Source: Oxobacter pfennigii (GTDB taxonomy: Bacteria; Bacillota; Clostridia; Clostridiales; Oxobacteraceae). Taken from it: a DNA stretch of 64,000 nt. Location: contig NZ_LKET01000068.1 of NCBI RefSeq assembly GCF_001317355.1, positions 124,001 to 188,000 on the forward strand, written 5' to 3'. Position numbers and translations under genes: made by a program. The notes under the pieces are model-generated. The model was given only the letters and a program-made list of their open reading frames with translations. It ran no database searches and was not told the DNA's origin. Shown in pieces: positions 6,623 through 15,510 of the stretch; position 1 is the stretch's first letter, and each line of letters opens with the position of its first letter.

Positions 6623-8533
6623 TTGTGCGGTTTTGTAACTATATTTAAGGACCAGCCCCTACCCGAAGACAACAATACAGCAGATATAATGGCAAAGATG
6701 ACTTCTATAATCAAGCACAGAGGTCCCGATCAGGAAGGTACTTTTACTGATGAACATATATGCCTTGGCTTCCGCCGTTTAAGCATAATAGATTTGGAAA
6801 ACGGCAGCCAGCCTTTCCCATACGACGATGGGAGATATCAAATGGTTTTCAATGGTGAAATATACAACTATATAGAGCTCAGGGAAATGCTCATTAAAGA
6901 AGGCCTCCCCTTTTCCACTCATTCGGATACAGAAGTAATACTTGCACTATATAAGCATATGGGACCGGAGTCCGTTAAGCTTCTTAGAGGTATGTTTGCT
7001 TTTGTTATTTGGGACAGGCAAACTCAGAAAATTTTCGGAGCAAGGGATCCCTTTGGCATAAAGCCTTTTTATTATGCTTTCGGTGAAGACTATCTTTACT
7101 GTGCATCGGAAAAGAAAAGCCTCCTTTTTAGTGATGAAGTATCGACAAAAATAAACTTGGAATCCCTTCATCATTATTTAACATTCCAGTTTGTTCCGGA
7201 GCCCAATACCATATTATCCGATGTTTTGATATTGGAACCGGGTACTACAATTGAAAAAGAGCTGGGGCAAAAGCCTGTTATAAACAGGTATTGGTCTGTC
7301 ATTTTCAACCCATCCCCTGCGCCCTTTGGGGAAAGGTTAAAAGAAATAAAAAATGCCCTTGAAGATTCCGTAAAAGTACATATGCGCAGCGATGTACCCG
7401 TAGGAGCATTTCTTTCGGGAGGTATTGACTCAACAATAATAGTAGCCTTATGCGCAAAATTAAAGCCCGACATAAAAACCTTTACCGTTGGCTTTGAACG
7501 GGAAGGTTTCAGCGAAATCGACCTGGCAAAGGAAACCGCCGACAAATTGGGCGTTGAAAACATCAGCAAAATTATAAGCGCTGAAGAATTTATAAACGAA
7601 CTCCCCAAAATTATATGGCACATGGATGAGCCCATGGCAGATCCGGCGGCTGTTCCATTGTATTTCGTTGCCAAAGAAGCCCGCAAGCATGTTACTGTTG
7701 TACTTTCAGGCGAAGGCTCCGATGAGCTTTTCGGCGGATATAATATATATCGCGAACCTTTATCGTTAAAAGCCTTTTCACGCATACCTGATTTTGCAAA
7801 AAAATTGATCAGATTTTCATCCTCTCTTCTTCCTGACGGTGTCAAAGGAAAAAGCTTTTTGGAGAGAGGCTGCACCTCTATTGAAGAAAGATACGTAGGC
7901 AATGCTAAAATATTTCAGCAATCCGAGAAATCCATATATTTAAAGGATTATTCCAAGGATTATTCCTACCAAAAGGTGACAGAACCTTATTACAGGCAAG
8001 CCAAGGATTATGATGACGTAACAAAAATGCAGTACATCGATATAAACACATGGTTAAGAGGCGATATCCTTGTAAAGGCCGACCGTATGACCATGGCTCA
8101 TTCCCTTGAGCTTCGAGTACCCTTTCTTGACATGGAAGTATTTAAAGCAGCGTCAAAATTAACTTTGGATGATAAAATCGGTAATTCCACAACAAAATAC
8201 GCGCTCAGAGAAGCTTTCAGAGGGGTAATTCCCGACGCCGTTACCACAAGAAAAAAGTTGGGATTCCCGGTGCCCATAAGGCATTGGCTTAAAGATGAAA
8301 TGTATTCCTGGGCTGTAAACCTTATAAATGAAAGTGAGACTGAACAATATATACAAAAGAATATGGTGCTTTCAATGTTAGAAGAGCATCGCAAGGGCCC
8401 ATTGGATTACAGCCGCAAGCTGTGGACCATCCTCATTTTTATGCTGTGGCATCAGATTTTTGCGGAAAATAGGTTCAGTATATCAGAAAACTTAAACTTT
8501 CTAGAAATAGAAAATCAAGTGGCAGTGATGTAA
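6623..8533 (+). CDS. asnB: Asparagine synthase, glutamine-hydrolysing
   Basis: Makes asparagine from aspartate, ATP and glutamine. The start is TTG 6623 behind AAAGGAG (6606-6612); the second codon is the Cys that becomes the N-terminal nucleophile of the class II glutaminase domain (CGFVTIF). NGEIYNY and SDTEVIL follow. The synthase half starts near residue 240 and carries the PP-loop FLSGGIDST for AMP formation, and SGEGSDELFGGY. At 636 residues it is normal for the longer AsnB type. It could alternatively amidate a cell-wall or other acid, as some AsnB paralogues do. It converges on murG. Confidence 0.9.
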   Translation: MCGFVTIFKDQPLPEDNNTADIMAKMTSIIKHRGPDQEGTFTDEHICLGFRRLSIIDLENGSQPFPYDDGRYQMVFNGEIYNYIELREMLIKEGLPFSTHSDTEVILALYKHMGPESVKLLRGMFAFVIWDRQTQKIFGARDPFGIKPFYYAFGEDYLYCASEKKSLLFSDEVSTKINLESLHHYLTFQFVPEPNTILSDVLILEPGTTIEKELGQKPVINRYWSVIFNPSPAPFGERLKEIKNALEDSVKVHMRSDVPVGAFLSGGIDSTIIVALCAKLKPDIKTFTVGFEREGFSEIDLAKETADKLGVENISKIISAEEFINELPKIIWHMDEPMADPAAVPLYFVAKEARKHVTVVLSGEGSDELFGGYNIYREPLSLKAFSRIPDFAKKLIRFSSSLLPDGVKGKSFLERGCTSIEERYVGNAKIFQQSEKSIYLKDYSKDYSYQKVTEPYYRQAKDYDDVTKMQYIDINTWLRGDILVKADRMTMAHSLELRVPFLDMEVFKAASKLTLDDKIGNSTTKYALREAFRGVIPDAVTTRKKLGFPVPIRHWLKDEMYSWAVNLINESETEQYIQKNMVLSMLEEHRKGPLDYSRKLWTILIFMLWHQIFAENRFSISENLNFLEIENQVAVM

Positions 8534-8535
8534 AG

Positions 8536-8566
8536 GAACAACCCTCGGCTATGCTGAGGGTTGTTC
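8536..8566. terminator. Shared terminator of asnB and murG
   Basis: An 11-bp stem GAACAACCCTC/GAGGGTTGTTC (8536-8546 with 8556-8566) followed by TTC-rich sequence. It overlaps the 3' end of murG and lies directly after the asnB stop, so it serves convergent genes. Confidence 0.75.
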
Positions 8567-9625
8567 TTCATATTTCCTTATAAGTTTCATTATTTCCGTG
8601 GTACCGTCAGGTACCTTCTCTTTTCCCATGTTGTCAATGTATATTTTACGGTTTTTATAAATTTCAATTATGTTATCATATAATTTCTTGCCGTCGATTT
8701 CTTCTTCAATCAGCATCTTGCTGAAGCCTTGCTTTTCAAAAGATTTTGCATTTAATATCTGGTCTCCCCGGCTGGCTTTAGTTGACAGAGGGATTAATAT
8801 GTTGGGAAGCTTTAATACTAAGAATTCGGATATCGAATTTGCACCTGCTCTGGATACAACAACATTGGCTATTTTGAAAATATGGGGCTGCTCTTCATTC
8901 ACATATTCAAATTGCTTGTATCCTTTCAAAGCTTTAAGGGATGTATCAACATTTCCCTTGCCGCATATATGAACCACCTGAAAATCCTCTAAAAGCTTTG
9001 GGAGTATTTCCCGAATAATACGGTTTAAATTCTTAGAGCCCAAGCTTCCGCCCATAACCATTATGACAGGTTTATCCTTTACAAAATCAGTAATATTCAA
9101 ACCCTTATCAAAATCACCCATTAAAAGTTCCCTTCGTATGGGAGTACCGGTATAAAAAGCCTTGTTCTTTGGCAAGTTCTTGGCGGCTTCAGGAAAATTT
9201 GTGCATATTGCCGTTGCAAAAGGGCTGGACAGCTTATTTGCAAGGCCAGGGGTCATATCCGACTCATGTATGATTACCGGAATTCTGTTCATCCACCCTG
9301 CCAAAACAACTGGAACTGTTACAAATCCTCCTTTTGAAAATATAACATTGGGAGTCAATTTTTTTATAATGGAAAAGGCCTCTAGCATGCCCTTTACAAC
9401 CCTGAATGGATCGGTGATGTTTTCAAGACTTAAATACCTTCTAAGCTTTCCTGCATGTATTGAATGATAAGTCACATCAACTTTTGATATAATGGATTTT
9501 TCAATCCCATCTTCCGTTCCTATATAATGTATTTCCCAACCTTCTTTTTTAAGCTGGGAAATAAGTGCTAAATTAGGTGTTACATGACCGGCGGAGCCGC
9601 CGCCTGTTAAAACGATTTTTTTCAT
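8549..9625 (-). CDS. murG: UDP-GlcNAc--lipid I N-acetylglucosaminyltransferase
   Basis: Transfers GlcNAc to lipid I to make lipid II at the inner face of the membrane during peptidoglycan synthesis. The 358-residue GT28 protein has the N-terminal LTGGGSAGHVTPNLAL loop, a hydrophobic membrane-facing patch with GGFVTVPVVLAG and HESDMTPGLANK, and the C-terminal VMGGSLGSKNLN and SRAGANSISEFL donor-binding motifs. GAGGGG precedes ATG 9625. It stands alone, outside a division and cell-wall cluster, so a second copy in a dcw cluster is possible. Confidence 0.92.
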   Translation of the reverse strand: MKKIVLTGGGSAGHVTPNLALISQLKKEGWEIHYIGTEDGIEKSIISKVDVTYHSIHAGKLRRYLSLENITDPFRVVKGMLEAFSIIKKLTPNVIFSKGGFVTVPVVLAGWMNRIPVIIHESDMTPGLANKLSSPFATAICTNFPEAAKNLPKNKAFYTGTPIRRELLMGDFDKGLNITDFVKDKPVIMVMGGSLGSKNLNRIIREILPKLLEDFQVVHICGKGNVDTSLKALKGYKQFEYVNEEQPHIFKIANVVVSRAGANSISEFLVLKLPNILIPLSTKASRGDQILNAKSFEKQGFSKMLIEEEIDGKKLYDNIIEIYKNRKIYIDNMGKEKVPDGTTEIMKLIRKYEEQPSA

Positions 9626-9820
9626 CTTGTCCCCTCATTTACTCCAGTTCTCATTTATCATTATAGCATTAATGCTTCCGGAAATAAATTTTCAAAACCA
9701 TTGTACATGAAATATTATGCATTTATATTTATTACATTTCCCTGGAAATATTATACATTTTATAGAAATGATTATTAAAATCTCAGCTGGATAAAATCAA
9801 TGATAAGCAACTTATGCTAT

Positions 9821-9866
9821 AATGAATCTTTGATTCATTTGACATGCAAATTTCATGATATAATTA
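9821..9866. repeat. Possible partial copy of the intergenic palindromic repeat
   Basis: A hairpin AATGAATC-TTT-GATTCATT (9821-9839) is followed by AAATTTCATGATATAATTA (9848-9866). These resemble, in reverse order, the hairpin and outer end of the repeats at 26141 and 46686. It also overlaps the likely promoter of the helicase gene (TTGACA 9839, TATAAT 9859, a spacing of only 14 bp), so similarity may be chance. Confidence 0.35.
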
Positions 9867-9899
9867 CAAAGTACGCCGAATACTGAAGTGAGGTCAGCC

Positions 9900-11969
9900 A
9901 TGGATTTTTTTAAGTCGATACAAGCAAAAGGATTACATTATAACAACAGTCAGCAGGATGCTATAACTCATGTAGAAGGCCCTCTTTTAGTTGTTGCCGG
10001 TCCGGGTTCAGGAAAGACCAGCGTTATTACCGCCAGAGCTGCCCATTTGATATACAAGGGAATAACACCTTCGAATATTCTGGTAATAACCTTCACCAGG
10101 GCGGCAGCCAATGAAATGAAGTCAAGATTTAAGGATTTTCCCGGCATAACACAGGATCATTACAGCAAAACTGAGTTTGGCACCTTCCATTCCACCTTCT
10201 ATAAAATACTTAATTCTTATTACGGAAGGCATCTTCCTGTATTGGACCAGAAAAAAGGCTTTTCTGCTGTAAAAAATATATTAAAAGCATTGAACGAGCC
10301 CGTTGACGATGAAATAGTTCAAAACACCATAAACGATATATCAATAGTACGTACATCAATCCTAACTACTGATTTCAAGCCTCAGAGCATATCATTGTCA
10401 AAATTAAAAAGGGTATTGAAGGAATATGAGAGCTTTAAGCATTCCGTTAATTGCATAGACTTTGATGATATGATGATTATGTGCAAGAAGGTATTTGAAA
10501 CCGATGATAAAGCCTTAAATTTCTACAGGCAAAAATTTAAATATATTCTCATTGATGAATTTCAGGATACAAACCAAATTCAGTATGAAATCGTGAAAAT
10601 GTTGTCCCATCCTTTAAATAATTTGTGTGTTGTGGGAGATGATGACCAGTCCATTTACAGCTTCAGGGGGGGTATGCCTGACTGCCTTATAAATTTTAAG
10701 AAGACTTTCTCCTCCTGTAAAACCGTAATCCTTGATATAAATTACAGATCAACACAGGAAATTGTGGATTTTGCAGCCAAGGTTATAATTAATAACAGCA
10801 GCAGGATGAGTAAAAATTTAAAATCCTTAAGGGAAGAGGGAGGCAGCCCTAAAATTTCCTTCCCCCAGAATGAGGATTTGGAAGGCGCATTTGTTGCCGA
10901 TACTATTGAGGATCTCAAAAATAAAGGATATTCCTACAAGGATTTTGCCGTGCTCTACAGGACTAATATTCAAAGCCGCCATATCATAGACGCACTCATT
11001 AAAAGGGGTATACACTTTAACATAAAAGACGGCCTTAACAATTTTTATGAGCATTGGATATGTCGTGACATAACCTGTTACCTAAAGCTTTGCATAAACG
11101 GCAGCGATGCTTTTAGCCTCGCACAGATAATAAACCGCCCGGTAAGGTATATAACAAGGGAAATCACGGACAGGGTATCTTATCTTTGTGCCAAAGAAGG
11201 CTATAATGTTTTTAAAGCCTTTGAGGCTTGCGGCATCAAAGAATTTCAGAATACAAAAATTAAGGAGCTTTCTAAGAATATAGAATCCCTTAAATTAATG
11301 AGGCCTCCTGCAGCCGTTAATTATATACGGAAAATAATAGGTTATGATAACTATATAAGAAATTATTGTATGGAATCAAATATAGATTTTGAACAGCTTT
11401 TTGATATTCTCGATGAATACGAATCCTCTTCAGCCGGTTTTCTCAACGCGTATGAGTTTTTATCTCATATACATGAAATGTCCCTTAAATTAAAGGAAAG
11501 TACTCAAAATAAAGCTTTTATAAAGGATAGTATTACCTTATCAACGGTACATAGCGCCAAAGGGCTGGAATTTTCAAATGTATTTTTGATAGGTGCAGTT
11601 GAAGGATTCTTTCCTCACAAGAAATGCATCAAAACCGGGGAACATATTGACGAAGAAAGACGATTGTTCTATGTTGCAGTGACAAGAGCTAAAAATAATT
11701 TGTTCATCTGTGCTCCTCAGAGCCGAAACGGTGCAAAGCAAGCTGCATCCAGGTTTTTGATGGAGGCCTCCTCCAATCAAAAAGAGCCTCTTAGACATAA
11801 ATCCTTTTCATTAAATTCCGGTGATTTAATAAGCCATAAAATCTTTGGAACGGGAAAGATAATGAGCGTCAAAAAAGACCTTATTTCAGTGCTCTTTTAT
11901 AATAGGAAGGGATTGAAGGATTTGGACATAGAAACCTGTGTTGACAATAAACTTATTGAAAAATCTTAG
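9900..11969 (+). CDS. UvrD/Rep-type ATP-dependent DNA helicase (superfamily 1)
   Basis: A 689-residue 3'-5' helicase with the full motif set: Q-motif near residue 20, Walker A VVAGPGSGKTSVI, DEFQDTN (Walker B), VGDDDQSIYSFRGG, LSTVHSAKGLEF and EERRLFYVAVTRAK. The C-terminal 60 residues form a small basic tail (GDLISHKIFGTGKIMSV) like the Tudor-type end of PcrA/UvrD. Expected roles are nucleotide-excision repair and clearance of replication or RecA filaments. I choose ATG 9900, six bases after GAGGT, rather than the GTG at 9888 that overlaps that site. It is shorter than typical PcrA (about 730), so an additional UvrD-like helicase is more likely than PcrA itself. Confidence 0.88.
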   Translation: MDFFKSIQAKGLHYNNSQQDAITHVEGPLLVVAGPGSGKTSVITARAAHLIYKGITPSNILVITFTRAAANEMKSRFKDFPGITQDHYSKTEFGTFHSTFYKILNSYYGRHLPVLDQKKGFSAVKNILKALNEPVDDEIVQNTINDISIVRTSILTTDFKPQSISLSKLKRVLKEYESFKHSVNCIDFDDMMIMCKKVFETDDKALNFYRQKFKYILIDEFQDTNQIQYEIVKMLSHPLNNLCVVGDDDQSIYSFRGGMPDCLINFKKTFSSCKTVILDINYRSTQEIVDFAAKVIINNSSRMSKNLKSLREEGGSPKISFPQNEDLEGAFVADTIEDLKNKGYSYKDFAVLYRTNIQSRHIIDALIKRGIHFNIKDGLNNFYEHWICRDITCYLKLCINGSDAFSLAQIINRPVRYITREITDRVSYLCAKEGYNVFKAFEACGIKEFQNTKIKELSKNIESLKLMRPPAAVNYIRKIIGYDNYIRNYCMESNIDFEQLFDILDEYESSSAGFLNAYEFLSHIHEMSLKLKESTQNKAFIKDSITLSTVHSAKGLEFSNVFLIGAVEGFFPHKKCIKTGEHIDEERRLFYVAVTRAKNNLFICAPQSRNGAKQAASRFLMEASSNQKEPLRHKSFSLNSGDLISHKIFGTGKIMSVKKDLISVLFYNRKGLKDLDIETCVDNKLIEKS

Positions 11970-12035
11970 ATTAATATCATTACTTTATTGACTTATTTGA
12001 AATATTATTTTACAATATATATAATAATATTCAAG

Positions 12036-12050
12036 AAATAATAATTATTG
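12036..12050. promoter_or_regulatory. PerR-box-like operator
   Basis: The 15-mer centred on 12043 contains ATAATAATTAT, matching the core of the PerR box TTATAATNATTATAA at 11 of 14 defined positions. It lies 16 bases before the start of the perR-like gene, which suggests autorepression. The surrounding DNA is very AT-rich, so a chance match cannot be excluded. Confidence 0.5.
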
Positions 12051-12066
12051 TTTAAGGGTGATCAAT

Positions 12067-12495
12067 ATGAATAATTTAGCAGCTGCTTTCAAGCCTAAAA
12101 GTTTAAAACTTACTCCTCAAAGAATAGCTGTATATGAAATGTTAAAAAATACAAAAGCCCATCCATCTGCTGAAACAATATACAATACCATAAAGGAACA
12201 ATATCCAACCATGAGTTTGGCAACAGTTTATAAAACACTGAAAACTCTCGAGGAAATCGGACTTGTAATGGAGCTTAACGTAGGTGAGGGAAATTTCAGA
12301 TATGATTCCAATACTCAACCCCATTCCCATATTGTTTGCAATAAATGCGGAAAAGTCGATGATATTGAAGATGCTGATTTGTCCCATATTAATGAAGCTG
12401 TAAAGAAACACACAGAATACACAGTATTGTCAAGTAAAGTTTACTTTTATGGAATTTGTCCCGAATGCAAAACCTCAGATGAAAGCAGTAATTAA
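12067..12495 (+). CDS. perR: Fur-family regulator, PerR-like
   Basis: A 142-residue Fur-family protein. The winged helix (LTPQRIAVYEML ... PSAETIYNTI ... MSLATVYKTLKTLEEIG) is followed by DSNTQPHSHIVCNKCGKVDDI, which supplies the regulatory metal ligands and the first CxxC of the structural zinc site; CPEC near the C-terminus is the second. The spacing resembles PerR peroxide sensors more than Fur or Zur. ATG 12067 is chosen because AAGGGTG lies just upstream; a GTG at 12058 is inside that site. The PerR-box-like operator just before it supports the call. Confidence 0.82.
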   Translation: MNNLAAAFKPKSLKLTPQRIAVYEMLKNTKAHPSAETIYNTIKEQYPTMSLATVYKTLKTLEEIGLVMELNVGEGNFRYDSNTQPHSHIVCNKCGKVDDIEDADLSHINEAVKKHTEYTVLSSKVYFYGICPECKTSDESSN

Positions 12496-12501
12496 ATTTA
12501 T

Positions 12502-12536
12502 TACGCCGGGGACTAGATCTTTGGCGTATTTTTTAT
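12502..12536 (+). terminator. perR terminator
   Basis: TACGCC (12502-12507) pairs with GGCGTA (12523-12528) and is followed by TTTTTTTAT, just after the perR stop. Confidence 0.65.
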
Positions 12537-12574
12537 GTATATTTTAAAAGGACCAGATTAACCGGAAAATTATT

Positions 12575-13480
12575 TTAATCCATAACAGAAGACATGGCTT
12601 CCTGTAACGGCGCAGCCAAAAGAAAACCTTTATTTATTATCTCAAAGCGGATGCTTTTCTCTTTGTATACTTCTCCGTCGATATTTAACGGCAGCGGTCT
12701 GTCACATTCTATATATACCTTTTTTGACCTGTAAAATTTAACTTCCTTAAATTTTTCATGTTTTCCTTTCATAAACTGAGGAAATAATACCAGCATTTTA
12801 AATTTAGGCATATTTTCTATAAAACAAATATCAAATAGTCCATCATCTAAGACTGCATATGGCGCTGCCTCCATCCCTCCGCCATAAAACCTTCCGTTTG
12901 CTACGGCAGCCAGTAGAACCTTTTTTTCAACTTCCCCTTCGTCAATAAGCATCTTTATATTTTCGGATTTTCTTTTAAATATAGTTGTTATGAGTGCTGC
13001 AATATAAGCTATGCTTCCTGAAAGGAATTTTTTTGCTTTGTTTGTGGCCAATACCACCTCTGCATCAAATCCTACGCTTGAAATATTGATAAAATACCTG
13101 CCATTCACAATACCTATATCCATATTTTTTATTTGTCCATTTAAGGTGTCGTTTATTATTTTTTCCGTATCTCCCTTTATTCCAAGGCTGCGAAAAAAGT
13201 CATTTCCGGAACCGTAGGGCAGTATGGCAAGGGCAGTATTTGTATTTGCAGTACCGTTTACCACCTCATTTACCGTCCCGTCCCCTCCTACGGCGAAAAT
13301 TATTTTATATCCATTTTTACAACCGGCTTTTGCAATATCAACAGCATGTCCTATTCTTTCGGTATATGCTATATCATATTCTATTTTTTCCCACTTTTCC
13401 ATCACTGCTTTAATAACAGGAGCTTCCTTTAACGCCCTGCCTTTTCCGGCAGCGGGATTTATTATAAAAAGAACCTTCAT
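12575..13480 (-). CDS. Diacylglycerol/lipid kinase (DagK/YegS family)
   Basis: A 301-residue lipid kinase. The N-terminus MKVLFIINPAAGKGRAL holds the phosphate-binding region; AVGGDGTVNEVVNG (about residues 63-76) is the GGDGT nucleotide signature and LPYGSGNDFFRSLG follows. It probably phosphorylates diacylglycerol at the inner membrane face and recycles it into phosphatidic acid. ATG 13480 is preferred because GGGGG lies eight bases before it; an upstream TTG is adjacent to that site. Confidence 0.87.
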   Translation of the reverse strand: MKVLFIINPAAGKGRALKEAPVIKAVMEKWEKIEYDIAYTERIGHAVDIAKAGCKNGYKIIFAVGGDGTVNEVVNGTANTNTALAILPYGSGNDFFRSLGIKGDTEKIINDTLNGQIKNMDIGIVNGRYFINISSVGFDAEVVLATNKAKKFLSGSIAYIAALITTIFKRKSENIKMLIDEGEVEKKVLLAAVANGRFYGGGMEAAPYAVLDDGLFDICFIENMPKFKMLVLFPQFMKGKHEKFKEVKFYRSKKVYIECDRPLPLNIDGEVYKEKSIRFEIINKGFLLAAPLQEAMSSVMD

Positions 13481-13561
13481 CAACAATACCCCCGATGTAT
13501 AATTCCAAGATAATTATATTTTACACATGTCAAAAGCCTTTATAAAGATAATATCAATAAT

Positions 13562-13594
13562 AAATAAAGCTCCCTTAATAAGGGAGCTTTATTT
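13562..13594. terminator. Terminator of the wall-hydrolase gene
   Basis: A near-perfect hairpin with core AAAGCTCCCTTA/TAAGGGAGCTTT (13566-13590) and A/T flanks on both sides, directly after the stop of the leftward hydrolase gene. Confidence 0.75.
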
Positions 13595-13595
13595 A

Positions 13596-14459
13596 TTATT
13601 GATAAAACACATGTTCTCCGATTCTTGTAAGATATGTTTTATTCTTTACTATCCACTCTCCCGCCGACTTGTCAGGATTAAAGAAATACGTGGCATTTCC
13701 TACTGGTCTTGAACCGCTTAATGCTTCTTTTGCGGCCTTGATACTGTCGGTACCTGGAGTATTGTATATGGTTCCGTCTGCTACAGGGCTGAACTGAGGT
13801 ATACCCTTGTAGTCATCAAAGATAACTTCTTTTATTGTATCAGGGAAGTCCTTTGATTCCATTCTGTTTAAAATAACATTTCCTACGGCTACCTTTCCTA
13901 AATATGGTTCTCCTGAAGCTTCGGACTCTATTATTCTTGCCAGCCAGTAAATATTTTCCTCTGAGACTTCTGCAGTTACTGAAGCTGCCTCAGATACTGT
14001 CTTTGCCTCATCTAAAGTACTTAATTTCTGACCAGGATAAATTGTATCACCAGCTAAAGAATTTATAATTTTGAGCCTGTCAGAGGTTGTCCCATATTTT
14101 TGGGATATAATCCACAGAGTATCCCCTTCATTTACGGTATACAGGTCTTGTGACTTTCCGCCAATTAGTGTATCAACTTTGGATAATGTTGCCGGCCCTG
14201 CAATACCGTCAGTGCTTAAACCGTTGGCTGCCTGAAATTTCATTACTGAAAATCTTGTCAGGGTTCCGTAATTTCCTGTAGGATTGCTTCCGTTAAAGTA
14301 CCCCAATGCCTTAAGATTCTCCTGAAGCTTTAAGACTTCCGCCCCTGTGCTTTTAACTGCCAAAGTTGATGCAGCAAATGCATGCCCATTAAACAGCACA
14401 GGTGCCGTCAATGCCAATGCAATCATCATGGACATTGACGCCTTTTTTATTATGTTCAT
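13596..14459 (-). CDS. Exported spore/vegetative cell-wall hydrolase (PG-binding + LysM + SleB/CwlJ domain)
   Basis: A 287-residue exported protein. Residues 1-29 are a signal peptide ending ...HAFAAS. A peptidoglycan-binding-1 repeat follows (VLKLQENLKALGYF, about 42-100), then a LysM domain (YTVNEGDTLWIISQKYG, about 106-150), then a Hydrolase_2 domain (LARIIESEASGEPYLGKVAV ... VILNRM, about 172-287) of the SleB/CwlJ type, whose catalytic Glu is expected in IIESEASGE. It acts on peptidoglycan outside the membrane, possibly on spore cortex. It sits under a c-di-AMP riboswitch, so it should be shut down when c-di-AMP is high. Confidence 0.9.
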   Translation of the reverse strand: MNIIKKASMSMMIALALTAPVLFNGHAFAASTLAVKSTGAEVLKLQENLKALGYFNGSNPTGNYGTLTRFSVMKFQAANGLSTDGIAGPATLSKVDTLIGGKSQDLYTVNEGDTLWIISQKYGTTSDRLKIINSLAGDTIYPGQKLSTLDEAKTVSEAASVTAEVSEENIYWLARIIESEASGEPYLGKVAVGNVILNRMESKDFPDTIKEVIFDDYKGIPQFSPVADGTIYNTPGTDSIKAAKEALSGSRPVGNATYFFNPDKSAGEWIVKNKTYLTRIGEHVFYQ

Positions 14460-14461
14460 TT

Positions 14462-14606
14462 GTGTTTCCCCTTTCTATTTGCTTCCGAAGTTAGCTGACG
14501 GGTTCGGGATGAAAGGTTCCCTACTGCATTAATACAAGCTTAAATATTAATGCCGATTAACCCCAAAACTGGTTCCTCCGTACCCGCAATGCGGGATTCA
14601 GCGTAA
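14462..14606 (-). ncRNA. c-di-AMP riboswitch (ydaO/yuaA class)
   Basis: On the leftward strand the leader reads CGCTGAATCC, then GGAGGAACCA, GGGGTTAATCGG, a variable stem, GTAGGGAACC, and AACCCGTCAGCTAAC followed by TTCGGAAGC. These are the conserved blocks of the ydaO riboswitch in the correct order. It lies directly before a cell-wall hydrolase gene, a standard target; the ribosome site AAAGGGG (14471-14477) is at its 3' edge, which suggests translational or terminator-type shutdown on ligand binding. The 14607-14919 remainder holds only the promoter. Confidence 0.9.
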
Positions 14607-14649
14607 ATGTATTAGCAAGCTGGCCCTAACTTATTTTAAGGCTATGGAC

Positions 14650-14678
14650 ATTATATAAAAAAAAGGGATTTGGGGCAA
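14650..14678 (-). promoter_or_regulatory. Promoter of the riboswitch-hydrolase transcript
   Basis: Leftward TTGCCC (14673-14678) and TATAAT (14650-14655) with a 17-bp spacer, placed about 40 bases before the riboswitch core. Confidence 0.65.
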
Positions 14679-14919
14679 AGCCGTTTTTGTGGTTATATCT
14701 TTCATGACCTTTGATGTTTTTAAAAGACAGGCTCATAACACACGCATGTCCAATTATCCTCTTAAATATTGTGTCATACCAAATATAGCTAACAATAATT
14801 TTCCAATCATTCTATTGCAGCTTATAGCCTAAAACAGAAATGCATATAATTAAAAACTAATGCAAAATATAATGTAGACATTGCAATGAGTAAACAAATA
14901 AGCACTAAGGAGTGAGCAA

Positions 14920-15117
14920 ATGGATAGATTGGCGTTAATATTAATGATAATTGGGGCGGTGAACTACGGCTTAATTGGTTTATTTCAGTTTGACCTTGCG
15001 TCCGCCCTTTTCGGAGACCAGGGCTCAATTATAAGCAGAGCTCTATATACTCTTATAGGAGCCGCCGGAGTTTATTCCATTTCATTGCTGTTTAAAGAGC
15101 GCAAGCCTGTCAGATAG
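14920..15117 (+). CDS. DUF378 small membrane protein
   Basis: A 65-residue protein with two membrane helices (about residues 3-25 and 37-58) and the DUF378 signature ALILMIIGAVNYGLIGLFQFD. The function of the family is unknown. AAGGAG precedes ATG 14920. A second DUF378 gene lies opposite and converges on it across a shared terminator. Confidence 0.8.
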   Translation: MDRLALILMIIGAVNYGLIGLFQFDLASALFGDQGSIISRALYTLIGAAGVYSISLLFKERKPVR

Positions 15118-15125
15118 ATACCGTT

Positions 15126-15169
15126 AAAAAATCCCATCTCAAAACCGGAGTTTTAAGATGGGATTTTTT
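15126..15169. terminator. Bidirectional terminator between two DUF378 genes
   Basis: A 14-bp perfect outer stem AAAAAATCCCATCT/AGATGGGATTTTTT (15126-15139 with 15156-15169) and an inner stem AAAAC-CGGA-GTTTT. It is symmetric and serves both convergent genes. Confidence 0.85.
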
Positions 15170-15374
15170 ACGCTCTCTTTAGCTTGGTAAGCATATAAAT
15201 CATATAAGCCCCGGCAAGTCCAATAATGCTGTATATTACCTTGCTCACAAATTCCATCTGCCCTCCGAAGATAAGCGCAACCAAATCCACATTAAGCAAT
15301 CCTAAAAGTCCCCAGTTAATAGCTCCTATAACTACTAAAATAAGTGCCAGCCAATCAAACAGATCAAGCTTCAT
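15168..15374 (-). CDS. DUF378 small membrane protein (second copy)
   Basis: A 68-residue two-helix membrane protein with LALILVVIGAINWGLLGLLN, the DUF378 signature. ATG 15374 follows GGAGGGAGG; a longer frame upstream has no ribosome site. It is clearly related to the gene at 14920 but diverged, so the pair is an inverted duplication that is not recent. Function unknown. Confidence 0.8.
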   Translation of the reverse strand: MKLDLFDWLALILVVIGAINWGLLGLLNVDLVALIFGGQMEFVSKVIYSIIGLAGAYMIYMLTKLKRA

Positions 15375-15510
15375 AAAATCCTCCCTCCAAATATATGTAT
15401 TGGCAACATCCATTCTACATAACTTAAGTTTGCCATTTCATTCTAAATATATTTGATGCTTAATGTTTCTATTCATAATTTTTTATATATTAAGGATTTC
15501 TCAGAAAATA

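Noticed and set aside
7174-7902. A 242-residue open frame on the left strand inside asnB
   Set aside because: It lies antisense to a well-supported enzyme gene, has no ribosome site or recognisable motif, and is best explained by codon bias of the sense frame.
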